A stretch of DNA of 64,000 nucleotides from positions 1-64,000 of the forward strand of contig NZ_MVAG01000113.1 in the NCBI RefSeq assembly GCF_002177115.1, in the 5' to 3' direction. This DNA comes from Chryseobacterium mucoviscidosis. Lineage in GTDB: Bacteria; Bacteroidota; Bacteroidia; Flavobacteriales; Weeksellaceae. Both the position numbers and the translations under genes were made by a program. Numbering within the stretch: the stretch's first letter is position 1; each line of letters starts with the position of its first letter. A model generated the notes under the pieces. The model had not been told where the DNA came from, did not search any database, and was given only the letters and a program-made list of their open reading frames with translations. This document shows, one piece after another, positions 19,518 through 29,418 of the stretch.

Positions 19518-20651
19518 TTGAAGAAACTGTTTCTTTTATTTGTCTTTTTTTCAGTCTTTGCATCGGCGCATCCGCTGCCGGATACGAAGGTCATGTTTCA
19601 TATGTATCCGAGCGGTGCGGCCATTGATATTACTGCGCCGCTTCGTGATTTTGAAATCGTTTTCAACGGTAAAATAACACCGGATCAGAAAAAAAAGATT
19701 CAGGAGTATTTTAAAGATCATATCAAAATTTCCTCTGAGAACAGATTCTGGAATATAGAACTTGTTGATTATAAGATCTCCAGAACACGGGATTCTGTGG
19801 TCGGGCTGTATGATAAAATAGATTTCAGGATTACGGCAAAACCACAAAAAAAAGAAGATACCCGAAATTTCACCCTTCATTACGATGCCTTTGTACACCA
19901 GATCTATAATCACAAATCGATTATAGGATTGGCTTCCGACTGGGAAAAAGGAGTACAGAATTCTAATCAGATTCTGGGGGTTGCAGCGCGGGATCTGGAC
20001 GGAAATATTCAGCCTCTGAATATATCATTAGAGGAAGGAAATTTTTTTACAGGGTTCAAAAGCATGGTTGAAATGGGCTTTCGTCATATTTTAGAAGGGA
20101 AAGACCATATTTTGTTTTTAATTTCCCTGCTTCTGGTTGCCCCGTTTTTTGTAGAAGACAGAAAATGGAAACTTTTCCACAATAAAAAATCTGCGGTAAA
20201 AAGAGTGGTAAAGATCGTAACCGCTTTTACCGTAGGACATTCGCTGATGCTTATTTTGGGAGCCATACAATTAATAAACATCAACCCGAATAATATAGAG
20301 ATCGGGATTGCGATTACCATTATACTGTCCGGAATCAATATCTCCAAACCCATCTTTTTCGGGAAAGAAGTTCTTATTGCCCTGCTTTTCGGATTTGTGC
20401 ACGGACTTGCTTTTGCCAATACCATTACGTTCTTTAATCTGGATATCAGTCAGTTTATATGGAGTGTTTTAGGCTTCAATATAGGAATAGAACTGGTGCA
20501 GATCCTGATTGTACTGATAAGTTTTCCCATTATCCTCTATGTTTCCAACAGGTTTAAGAATATCGATCTTTACAGGTCTGCCGTTTCAGTTTTTGTGATT
20601 GTAATGGCTTGTTACTGGATGTATGAAAGAGTAGAAAGTTTCCTGCAATAA
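19518..20651 (+). CDS. HupE/UreJ-family membrane protein
   Basis: A 377-aa HupE/UreJ-type protein. A signal peptide (FLLFVFFSVFASAHP) is followed by an about 190-residue soluble domain and then six or so hydrophobic helices with the family motifs GFRHILEGKDHILFL, FTVGHSLMLIL and GFVHGLAFANT; the membrane His residues are consistent with metal transport. HupE relatives are nickel or cobalt permeases in some bacteria; the metal here is unknown. The start is uncertain: a TTG at 19518 gives an ideal signal peptide 5 bp after the preceding stop and is preferred, while ATGs at 19473 or 19437 overlap the DUF3500 gene. Confidence 0.85.
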   Translation: MKKLFLLFVFFSVFASAHPLPDTKVMFHMYPSGAAIDITAPLRDFEIVFNGKITPDQKKKIQEYFKDHIKISSENRFWNIELVDYKISRTRDSVVGLYDKIDFRITAKPQKKEDTRNFTLHYDAFVHQIYNHKSIIGLASDWEKGVQNSNQILGVAARDLDGNIQPLNISLEEGNFFTGFKSMVEMGFRHILEGKDHILFLISLLLVAPFFVEDRKWKLFHNKKSAVKRVVKIVTAFTVGHSLMLILGAIQLININPNNIEIGIAITIILSGINISKPIFFGKEVLIALLFGFVHGLAFANTITFFNLDISQFIWSVLGFNIGIELVQILIVLISFPIILYVSNRFKNIDLYRSAVSVFVIVMACYWMYERVESFLQ

Positions 20652-20750
20652 CAAGGAGATGAGGAGTTTCTTTTAAAAATTCTGAAAACTCACCCATTCC
20701 ATGATCTGGAAAATGAAAGAGGTTTAAGTGTTTGATTTTTAGATTTTAGT

Positions 20751-20785
20751 AAAGAGAGGATGAAAGCATCTTCTCTTTAATTTTT
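20751..20785 (+). terminator. Intrinsic terminator after hupE
   Basis: Stem AAAGAGAGGATG (20751-20762) pairs with CATCTTCTCTTT (20767-20778) with one mismatch and a 4-nt loop, followed by AATTTTTCC. It closes the DUF3500-TonB-HupE unit. Confidence 0.6.
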
Positions 20786-20952
20786 CCTGTTGTTTCATCT
20801 AATTGCTAACAGTAGATCTTGCGATGGCTGTAAAATTCTTCACAGAAGCTCAGACAGTTTTGAGTCTTGGATTGGTTATAATTGATTTTTTTTATTCTGA
20901 TTTTCAGAAGGATATCGTTGCATACTATTTGCATTGAGCCAATAAACTCTTT

Positions 20953-20998
20953 AAAATTCCAAAAAATGAAACAAAATCTTTTTTTTGGAATTTTTTTT
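20953..20998. terminator. A/T-rich hairpin with T-run
   Basis: AAAATTCCAAAAAA (20953-20966) is complementary to TTTTTTGGAATTTT (20981-20994) and is followed by more Ts. It lies about 95 bp before the 21091 gene. It looks like a terminator, but no gene ends just before it, so it may act on a leader or small RNA. Apart from this and the terminator at 20751, positions 20652-21090 hold nothing recognisable. Confidence 0.45.
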
Positions 20999-21090
20999 CC
21001 AAAGAAAAAAGTGTAAGCTTTTGAAAATCAATACATTTTAAAACAAGCATATTTGTTGAATGCGGTCTACTACCTAAAATAGCAGCAAGT

Positions 21091-24000
21091 ATGAAAAATT
21101 TATTCTTTTTATTTATTCTTTTTTTAGGGGTAAATAATCTCTACGCAACAGGAGAGCCCTCAACTTATTTTCAAATTTATGTTCCACCGAATAACGATGC
21201 CGTACAAAGAAACGTCTGTTTAGTGGTAACGGCTATCTACGATGATACGGAATTTAATATCATTGATGACGGTGCGGACGGAGATACGGATGATTCTAAA
21301 ACCGGAGTGTTAAAAGCAGGGCAGAGCTACGTCCTGTATATTAAAGACAATGGGATTAATGATGATGCCCGTTATGCTTCCGGTGGTGTTTTAAAATGGG
21401 ACGGAGACTATTTTATTGTAAAATCCAATAAACTGGTGTATGCTTCCCAAAGTACAAACAGCGATTGGCAGCACGACTGGGTTCCGAGTGTGGATAAAAG
21501 CTCTATCGGGCAGAAATTTATTGTGTATGCTCCCATGATTACCTCTTCCAAAAGAGACATCAATGTATTTGCCTATCAGAATAATACCGTAATAGACTTT
21601 TACAAAATCTCTACTCAGGCAAAAACAAATACAGGTTTTACGGATGTTGATGCTGAAAATCCCGTAAAAGTTTTTTCCAAAACCCTGAACGTTGGGCAGG
21701 ATTTAATTTACAGCTTTCCGGAAGGAAGGGATGCGATGATTTCGGGAGAAACGTATATGCTGGTCGCCAATAAGCCCGTAACGATGCAGTACGGAGCCTT
21801 ATTCGGAAATGAGCGGGACGGAGGAGGATATGTACCTACCTCCAATGGAAGCTCTTCCGGAGAACTGATGTATTTCGCGGTTCCTTATCAGTCGGGTGGT
21901 GAACAGGAAATAAGAATTGTGAGCTGGGACAATGCCAATACCGTGAAACTGGATCGTTTTGTAAACGGAAACTGGGTACCTGTACAAACCTTTTCTCTCA
22001 ATCGGTTAGCCGCGGGAGACTGGGTGGGAAAAACCAATGGAAACGTTTCTTATCCTACCGTCTTCAGAGTTACCTGTTCCGCAGGAAAAAAAGTCTCTGT
22101 TTTTGAAGGAAACTGGTTTGAAACCGGTTCTCCGGGAACCTCCGATATGGCAACAATGGTTTCTTCCGAAAGCGGAACAACGGCAGGAAAAAAGTTCCTC
22201 ACCTATATTGCTCCTCCGGGAAATGAAACCAATGTAACCAACCCCTTAACAGGATCAAAGTATAACGGTTCCTTTTCTCACCTGTATTTATTTTCAAAAA
22301 CAGGAGCTACCGTTACCGTAAAAGATGCTTTAACCAATGGGACAAAATTTAATAAAACATTTACCATTACTCCCGAGAAATATGCAGACTGCTCCATAAG
22401 TCTAAATGAATGGAAAGCATTTTACAACGGAACAGGAACAGCTTCAGGATCGGAAAGACCTTATCTGATCGTGGAAAGCAATAATGATATTGCGGTGATG
22501 AACAGTAATTTCAACGATAACTGGATGTGTTATACCGGAAGTTCTTTAGGACATTCTTTCACCCAGACAAGCAACGTAAGCGACGATGCACTCATCCCGA
22601 CCGAACAGGCAACCGTAGTTTCTCAGGTTAAAACGGGCGGGGAAGTAACGAATCCTTCGGTAGAAGTTATTGTACAGGAAGGACTTAAAGTAGTAGAATC
22701 GAAAATTATTAATCCCAATCAATCCCAAACACAGGGTGTTGTTACGGAACTTAATGACAAAACAAAAGTAGAATATAATAACTTACCGACATTACAGCCG
22801 AACTCTACGTATCAGATTGAAACCAAAGTGGTGGCAACCGTAGGTGCCAATAACGGAGAACTGGTAGGAACCACGCTTAATTCCACCGTTGAAACCGTGA
22901 TAACAGGAAAAGTGAACGGAGAAACACAACAGTCAACCATTGCGAATTCGGTATCTGTACAGACCACCAATACTTCAAAACTGATATTTTCACGTCTTGA
23001 AAATCCATTGTTTGATTCATTTACCTCCAACTCATGGACTATCAGTTGGGTAGATATCAACAATGATGGATATGATGATATATACATTACAGATATGGGA
23101 CTTACTTCTCCTAACCGAATCTTTATGAATAATACAGCCGGAGGCTTTACAGCAGGACAGGTTTTACCTGAAGACGGGGTTTCTATGAGCAGTACATGGG
23201 CAGATGTGGATAATGACGGAGATGAAGATTTATTGGTTCTTAATAATACCAGAAATCCCAACCGTTTCTACAGAAATGACAACGGTACATTGGTCGCAGA
23301 CAATACCAAATCTTTTACTCAGGATGTTTCCTATTATCATGGCGGTGCCTTTGCAGATTATGATAATGATAACAAAGCAGATGTGTTTATGTGTAATTAT
23401 TTCCCTACAAAATACAATGAGCTGCACAGAAATACAAATAACGGAAGTTTTGTAAAAGAAGTTACAGATGCCATTCCGCTGGAAGCCAATTCTTCTCTTG
23501 GACCAACATGGGCAGATTATGATCAGGACGGACTGATGGATTTATTTGTCCCTAATGGAAGCGGAAATAAGAACTCTTTATTCCATAACGACGGAAACGG
23601 AACCTTCTCCAAGAAAAATAACATCATTAATCAGGAAGGCGGAAAATCTGTAGGAAGCTGTTGGGGAGATATAGATAATGATGGAGATTTGGATTTATTC
23701 GTAACCAATTCCAATACAACAACCAATTTCCTGTATAAAAATTTAGGAAACGGAAATTTCCAGAAAATAACCAGTTCTATTGTTAATCAGGGAGGAAGTT
23801 CTCACGGATGCAGCTTTGCAGATATTGATAATGACGGAGATTTAGACTTGTTTGTAACCAATGACAGAATCAGAAAATTCCTTTATTTTAACGACGGAAC
23901 CGGAAATTTTACCGAAAACAGAGACGAAGCAATTACCTATAATTTCGGACTTTCTTTCGGGCACGCATGGAGCGATTACGATCATGACGGCGATCTGGAT

Positions 24001-25713
24001 CTTGCCGTGGCAACGCATTCCAATCAGAAAAACCACATTTTCATCAATAATGGAAATACCAATAAATGGCTGGAAATTAATCTGAAAGCCACAGAAAGCA
24101 ATGGTTCTGCCATCGGTACAAAAATATTTGTAGAAACAGGAAGCAGAACGCAGATGAGAGAAGTAAACAGCCAGAGTGGTTTTGGAGGACAAAGCAGCTA
24201 TACGCAGCATTTTGGATTAGGAAATGCAGCAACCATCAATACCATCACCGTTAAATGGGCAAGTGGAATCATTCAGAAACTGACGAATATTTCTGCTAAT
24301 CAAATACTCGAAATCGTAGAACCACAACAGACAAAAGTTTCCGGAATCGTTTATTTTGACACCAATAACGACGGGGTGAAACAGGACAGCGAACCTACCG
24401 TTTCAAGAGCGGCTATTAAAGTGGTGCCTACCAATGCCAAAGTATATTCCAGTGATGCCGGTACATTCAGCTTTTATACCACTCAGAATGATGTTGAGCT
24501 GAAAATTTTAGAAGAGAACGGATTAAGTGTAGGTTCCAAAGTATTCGATCTGACCAATTATCAGCCTTCCCAAAAAATATTTATTGCTGCAACGTCAACC
24601 TGTAACGATACAGATTTGAAAATAAATATGGGAGGAACGGCTATCCGAAAAGGATATACCAATAACCAGTTTAAAATTGTAGTAAGCAATCAGTCCCGTA
24701 ATATATCCAATTCAAGCATTTTAAAATTTACAGTACCTTCCTCTGTAAATATTATCAGTCCGTCCTTACCGATTGCACAGCAGGAAAGCTTTGTTGAAAA
24801 TTCAAAAAACTATACAACATATTCCTGGAGTATGGGATCTTTAAATCCTTTTAACAATAAAGTCATTAGTTTTATGACCGGTACAGACGCATCCGTTTCA
24901 GTGGGTGATGAATTGGATTTTAAAGGAGAAATTGTAAACTCATCGGCAGACTGCAATATAGATGATAACCTGCTGATGCAAAAATACCCTGTTTATGGAG
25001 CGATAGATCCTAATGATATTCTGGTTTCTCCGAAAGGCTATGGAACAGAAGGATATATATTACCCGATCAGTTGCTTACCTATACCATCAGATTTGAAAA
25101 CGTAGGAAATTTTGCTACTCAGAATGTATCCATTATAGATAACATTCCGCAGGAATTGGACATTAATACCTTTAAAATGGTGTCTGCAAGTCATGATAAT
25201 GTATCTGTGGAAATTATAGACAATAAGATCACGTTTAAGCTGGAAAATGTGTTTTTACCGCCTACTTCAGAAGATTCAGACCGATCTCAGGGGTATGTTA
25301 CCTTCTCCATTCTTCCTAAAAAAGGATTAGAAGAAGATACAAAAATTAAAAACAGTGCATTCATTGCATTTGATGACGAAAACCTTCTGAAAACCAATAC
25401 GGTAACCAATACCATTCAGTCTAAAGCACAGGAACAGGAAATGACAGTCGTTCATCTGTATCCAAATCCTGTAAACGATGTTGCATTTATAAGACTGGAG
25501 CACAGAAAAGGTTCAGAATACACAAGAAAAAAAATAATAAAAGCTGAGGTTATTGATGTGAACGGAGTTCTTATTTTAGAAAAGAATTTCAGTGCCTTAG
25601 AAGAAGTGAGAATAGATCTGCCTTTACAGATTAAAGGATATTATCTGCTGAAAGTTACAGATTCAGATAATAAAGCGTATACCAAAAAAATGATCGTTAA
25701 ATTTAGAGAATAA
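21091..25713 (+). CDS. Giant FG-GAP/UnbV surface protein with T9SS domain
   Basis: A 1540-aa secreted protein. After the signal peptide (1-20) the N-terminal about 500 residues resemble IgGFc-binding-type repeats. Seven FG-GAP/VCBS repeats follow (about 650-1000), each with a Ca-binding-like motif such as DINNDGYDD, DVDNDGDED or DIDNDGDLD, then an ASPIC/UnbV domain (about 1010-1075), an SdrD-B-like module near 1083 (GIVYFDTNNDG), a DUF11-like domain (about 1310-1440) and a T9SS sorting domain (about 1453-1540, LYPNPVND). It probably forms a surface propeller-like adhesin. It is monocistronic, with a terminator at 25787. Confidence 0.85.
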   Translation: MKNLFFLFILFLGVNNLYATGEPSTYFQIYVPPNNDAVQRNVCLVVTAIYDDTEFNIIDDGADGDTDDSKTGVLKAGQSYVLYIKDNGINDDARYASGGVLKWDGDYFIVKSNKLVYASQSTNSDWQHDWVPSVDKSSIGQKFIVYAPMITSSKRDINVFAYQNNTVIDFYKISTQAKTNTGFTDVDAENPVKVFSKTLNVGQDLIYSFPEGRDAMISGETYMLVANKPVTMQYGALFGNERDGGGYVPTSNGSSSGELMYFAVPYQSGGEQEIRIVSWDNANTVKLDRFVNGNWVPVQTFSLNRLAAGDWVGKTNGNVSYPTVFRVTCSAGKKVSVFEGNWFETGSPGTSDMATMVSSESGTTAGKKFLTYIAPPGNETNVTNPLTGSKYNGSFSHLYLFSKTGATVTVKDALTNGTKFNKTFTITPEKYADCSISLNEWKAFYNGTGTASGSERPYLIVESNNDIAVMNSNFNDNWMCYTGSSLGHSFTQTSNVSDDALIPTEQATVVSQVKTGGEVTNPSVEVIVQEGLKVVESKIINPNQSQTQGVVTELNDKTKVEYNNLPTLQPNSTYQIETKVVATVGANNGELVGTTLNSTVETVITGKVNGETQQSTIANSVSVQTTNTSKLIFSRLENPLFDSFTSNSWTISWVDINNDGYDDIYITDMGLTSPNRIFMNNTAGGFTAGQVLPEDGVSMSSTWADVDNDGDEDLLVLNNTRNPNRFYRNDNGTLVADNTKSFTQDVSYYHGGAFADYDNDNKADVFMCNYFPTKYNELHRNTNNGSFVKEVTDAIPLEANSSLGPTWADYDQDGLMDLFVPNGSGNKNSLFHNDGNGTFSKKNNIINQEGGKSVGSCWGDIDNDGDLDLFVTNSNTTTNFLYKNLGNGNFQKITSSIVNQGGSSHGCSFADIDNDGDLDLFVTNDRIRKFLYFNDGTGNFTENRDEAITYNFGLSFGHAWSDYDHDGDLDLAVATHSNQKNHIFINNGNTNKWLEINLKATESNGSAIGTKIFVETGSRTQMREVNSQSGFGGQSSYTQHFGLGNAATINTITVKWASGIIQKLTNISANQILEIVEPQQTKVSGIVYFDTNNDGVKQDSEPTVSRAAIKVVPTNAKVYSSDAGTFSFYTTQNDVELKILEENGLSVGSKVFDLTNYQPSQKIFIAATSTCNDTDLKINMGGTAIRKGYTNNQFKIVVSNQSRNISNSSILKFTVPSSVNIISPSLPIAQQESFVENSKNYTTYSWSMGSLNPFNNKVISFMTGTDASVSVGDELDFKGEIVNSSADCNIDDNLLMQKYPVYGAIDPNDILVSPKGYGTEGYILPDQLLTYTIRFENVGNFATQNVSIIDNIPQELDINTFKMVSASHDNVSVEIIDNKITFKLENVFLPPTSEDSDRSQGYVTFSILPKKGLEEDTKIKNSAFIAFDDENLLKTNTVTNTIQSKAQEQEMTVVHLYPNPVNDVAFIRLEHRKGSEYTRKKIIKAEVIDVNGVLILEKNFSALEEVRIDLPLQIKGYYLLKVTDSDNKAYTKKMIVKFRE

Positions 25714-25786
25714 TCTTTCAGTTTTTAGGCTCATCCTATTGAGTCAGCATAGAAAAAGCAAAATTTAAATCATTGATTTCAGTCAG

Positions 25787-25816
25787 ACCATTCGAAATTT
25801 TCGGATGGTTTTTTTT
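25787..25816 (+). terminator. Intrinsic terminator
   Basis: A hairpin with arms ACCATTCGAAA and TTTCGGATGGT (25787-25809), one mismatch, followed by a run of eight Ts. It terminates the 21091-25713 gene. Confidence 0.85.
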
Positions 25817-26278
25817 GTCTTAAAAAGCAGGTGTGCTTATAAATAATTTTCGCCAAAATCATTATTTTAATTTCAGAAATTCTCAGAAAATTTTAACCCT
25901 GAAGATTGAATTTTTACAAAATATTTTGAAAGTAAATTGTTTGAAAATTCTCAAAAATGTGAAATTTTAAAGCAGATTTCTCATTTCAATATTTTTATCT
26001 GAATGTTAAAAAATGTCGTATTAGGAGCTGTAAAATGTTAAATAATTCTTAATTCAATTTCATAGAATTCAACTGATTTTTTGATCTGAAAATGATTTTA
26101 TTGCTTCTTGATTGTTGTTTAAGTATTTGACATTCAATAGTTTATTTATGTATATCAAATGTATATACATATTATTTATGAACTAATTGTTAACATTTTT
26201 AAATTAGGCAAAGACGATTCATCATTAAATAAGAGGTCTTGTCCGAATTATAAAACTGAATAGAAATTATATAACATA
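25817..26278. other. AT-rich leader region of the glucan locus
   Basis: About 460 bp with no gene. It contains a perfect 12-bp palindrome ATGTATATACAT at 26159-26170, preceded by a related ATGTATATC at 26148-26156, making it a candidate operator or regulator site before the first gene of the locus. No good TAnnTTTG box was found by eye. Confidence 0.35.
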
Positions 26279-29200
26279 ATGAAAAGAATATTATTTTTCT
26301 TGGTCTGTATTGGCACTCATCTTTCCCATGCCCAATCCCAGAAAGTTGAGGTGGTGAATAACACAGACGGACAAAAATTAGAAGTGAACGGAAAGCCTTT
26401 CATTGTAAACGGAATGAACTGGGATTACTATCCTGTCGGAACCAATTACAACTATTCCCTTTGGAAGCAGTCTGATGATTTCATTAAAAAAGCTTTGGAC
26501 GATGAAATGGGACTTCTGAAAAATATGGGCGTAAATGCCGTAAGAATCTACACCGGAATTCCTGCAAAGTGGATTACGTATATCTACGAAAATTATGGAA
26601 TTTACACCATGCTTAACCATTCTTTCGGAAGATATGGCCTTACCGTAAATGGCTCATGGGTGGCAAACACAGATTACGCAAATCCTGCAACCAAGGAACT
26701 TTTACTGAAAGAAACCAGAGAACTGGCAGAACAGTATAAAAATACACCGGGACTTTTGCTGTACCTTTTAGGGAACGAAAATAATTACGGCTTATTCTGG
26801 GAAGGCGCAGAAACGGAAGATATTCCTATGAAGGACAGAAAATCTACCCAAAAAGCAATCCCGATGTATCAGCTCTTCAATCAGGCAGCTTTAGAAATAA
26901 AATCTTTAGATCAGAACCATCCGGTTGCTTTATGTAACGGAGACACCCTGTTTTTAGACATCATTGCCCAGGAATGTAAAGATGTAGATATTTTCGGAAC
27001 CAATGTATACCGAGGTGTTTCTTTTGGCGATCTCTTCCTGAAAGTAAAAACAGAATACGGAAAGCCGGTTCTTTTCACCGAATTTGGAGCAGACTCCTTT
27101 AACGAACTTTCTCAAAAAGAAGATCAGGATGCACAGTCTTATTATCTGCTCGGAAACTGGCAGGAAATCTATGAAAATGCAGCCGGATTAGGAAAAGCGG
27201 GAAATGCACTGGGAGGATTCACATTCCAGTTTAGCGACGGTTGGTGGAAATACAAACAGACCGAAGATCTGGAGGTACACAATACCAATGCATCGTGGAG
27301 CAACGGAGGATACATCAGAGATTTCCAGAAAGGCGAAAATAACATGAACGAAGAATGGTTCGGAATCTGCGCCAAAGGAAAAACAGATGCTACAGGACAC
27401 TATCAGTTATATCCGAGAAGCGCATATTACACCCTGAAGCAGGTTCATCAGTACAATCCTTACGAGAGCACTCAGATGAAATCTTCCGGCGTGGTTAAAA
27501 ACTATTTTAATGACATCAATATTACCGATGCAAATCTTAGAGCAAGAGGCGATAAAGCCGCTCTGAAAGGAGAAAGCAGTGATATGATCAGAATCAGCAA
27601 TCTGAGAGCAGATTTTTCAACCTTCAACACCGGAGGAAGTCTTATCACCACACCAAAAGAAAAAACAGATGCTTATACATCCTATCCGAATAGACAGGGC
27701 TTTGATCATATGCAATCCTATTACGTGGGAATAGAAGGAAATCCCACTGCCAATATGAGAGCCAATGTTAACTTTAATATTCTGGGAAATGTGGCAGAAA
27801 ATCCTATCGACCAGATATTTTATGAAAACAGAGGAAGAGCAATTCAGGTAATGAATGCAGACGGAACCACAACCACAATGAGAGATCTCAACAGAATTCA
27901 GGTCTACAACGCAAGTTATACATGGAATCAGAAATACTTTGATCTTCACGGGTTCTACAGAACAGGGCATTACCATTGGGGATACGAAGGCGATCTTTTC
28001 GGACTTTATCCTGAAGCCAATTACGGTCCTAATATGGACATCTACAACGGAGAAGCCCCTTTCGGTTTTGAATTCACAGGAAAAAAAGAAATCAATGGGC
28101 TGAAAGTCGCTTTCGGACCGGAACTTTGGTGGGGAGCCAACCCTGCATTGTTGGTAAAATACTCAAGAAAAGCAGGGAAATTCGATCTTACAGGAATCTA
28201 TCATGAAGATCTGGATCAGAGAGGAGATACACAAAGTTCATTTGCCATTCCGCAGCCTAAAACCAGAAGAGTAACATTAGCAGTTCAGAGAAAATTCGGA
28301 AACTTCGGAATTGATCTGGGAGGAATCTGGGGCGGACAGCCGCTTAACGGAAGAACATTCCAGTTATACAGAGACGGAAACATTTATCAGGATCAGATCA
28401 GCGGCAAAGACAATTGGGGTGGAAAGGCCAAATTCACCTACGCAGGTGGAAAATTCAACTGGTACGCACAGGGAGCCATGATGGGTCTGGTTGCCAATGG
28501 AGGAGCAGATTACACACAGACCTTTACAGGATGGAGACTAAAAGACAGCGGAAGCGGAAACCAGTATAATGTCCTTTCAGGATTTACCTACAACATCGGG
28601 AATTTCCAGATTGCGCCTAATTTCCTTTGGCAAAAGCCGATCGAAGGACCGGTTCCAATGGACGCACCTGCACCGGGAAGACCAAGAAATATACTGCAGG
28701 ATCCTTTTGTGGTAAGAGCAAACCGCGAGCAGACCGCAGGAGAAATTCTTTTCACGTATGATCCTACTCCGGCTACATGGATGTACGCGTGGGACAGCGA
28801 TAAAACAGAAGATGCACCATTTGCATTCAGTACAGGATTTGTGTACAGACATTTGCCGACAACACAGGATGCTGCAATAGGAATTTTACCGGACGGAAGA
28901 ACCACTTTTGCATTTCCGGGAGCTGCACCGGCAGCCAATCTTTGGGAAGCCAATGCAAGAATTGTTTCTAAAGTAAGCTCCGATTTCGGAGTGATAGCCA
29001 ACATTTATGGCGGAACGGCACAGGCAAACGGAAGCGATACCAGAAAAATCGAAAGATTCGGATTGGAGCTGAGAACCATTTACAAAAAATTAAAATTTGT
29101 GACCGCATTCAAACTGAACGATTGGGGACCTTACGATTACCACAGAGATTATAACCTTACCTTCCCGATGCAGCTCATGGGAGATCTCTCCCTTGAAATA

Positions 29201-29407
29201 GGAAAACCGGAGTGGTGGATCCTTCCGGGAACAAGAATCGGAGTTCGCGGGACCTACAGAACTTTAGATCAGTATTCTCCGAGATATGCACCTACTTATA
29301 CCATCAACGGTGCCGGAAACTGGGTTCCTGATCCTACCGCAATCGGATTCCCGAACGGAAACGAATGGGAGATCAGAACTTATATTCAAATCAATATCGG
29401 TAAATAA
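26279..29407 (+). CDS. Glycosidase fused to an outer-membrane beta-barrel-like region
   Basis: A 1042-aa secreted protein. After a signal peptide (1-18) comes a GH2-type (beta/alpha)8 catalytic region (about 25-400): Glu167 in LLGNENNYGLFW is the likely acid/base and Glu268 in LFTEFGAD the likely nucleophile. From about 400 to the end the sequence is a long run of alternating amphipathic, aromatic-rich strands separated by Gly/Asn/Asp-rich turns, as in a porin-like outer-membrane beta-barrel, ending EIRTYIQINIGK. A family outside standard GH2 is possible. It heads the locus, 11 bp before the binding lipoprotein gene. In the absence of SusC, the barrel may be the outer-membrane entry route; this is inference. 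Confidence 0.75.
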   Translation: MKRILFFLVCIGTHLSHAQSQKVEVVNNTDGQKLEVNGKPFIVNGMNWDYYPVGTNYNYSLWKQSDDFIKKALDDEMGLLKNMGVNAVRIYTGIPAKWITYIYENYGIYTMLNHSFGRYGLTVNGSWVANTDYANPATKELLLKETRELAEQYKNTPGLLLYLLGNENNYGLFWEGAETEDIPMKDRKSTQKAIPMYQLFNQAALEIKSLDQNHPVALCNGDTLFLDIIAQECKDVDIFGTNVYRGVSFGDLFLKVKTEYGKPVLFTEFGADSFNELSQKEDQDAQSYYLLGNWQEIYENAAGLGKAGNALGGFTFQFSDGWWKYKQTEDLEVHNTNASWSNGGYIRDFQKGENNMNEEWFGICAKGKTDATGHYQLYPRSAYYTLKQVHQYNPYESTQMKSSGVVKNYFNDINITDANLRARGDKAALKGESSDMIRISNLRADFSTFNTGGSLITTPKEKTDAYTSYPNRQGFDHMQSYYVGIEGNPTANMRANVNFNILGNVAENPIDQIFYENRGRAIQVMNADGTTTTMRDLNRIQVYNASYTWNQKYFDLHGFYRTGHYHWGYEGDLFGLYPEANYGPNMDIYNGEAPFGFEFTGKKEINGLKVAFGPELWWGANPALLVKYSRKAGKFDLTGIYHEDLDQRGDTQSSFAIPQPKTRRVTLAVQRKFGNFGIDLGGIWGGQPLNGRTFQLYRDGNIYQDQISGKDNWGGKAKFTYAGGKFNWYAQGAMMGLVANGGADYTQTFTGWRLKDSGSGNQYNVLSGFTYNIGNFQIAPNFLWQKPIEGPVPMDAPAPGRPRNILQDPFVVRANREQTAGEILFTYDPTPATWMYAWDSDKTEDAPFAFSTGFVYRHLPTTQDAAIGILPDGRTTFAFPGAAPAANLWEANARIVSKVSSDFGVIANIYGGTAQANGSDTRKIERFGLELRTIYKKLKFVTAFKLNDWGPYDYHRDYNLTFPMQLMGDLSLEIGKPEWWILPGTRIGVRGTYRTLDQYSPRYAPTYTINGAGNWVPDPTAIGFPNGNEWEIRTYIQINIGK

Positions 29408-29418
29408 CTTGTACAAAA

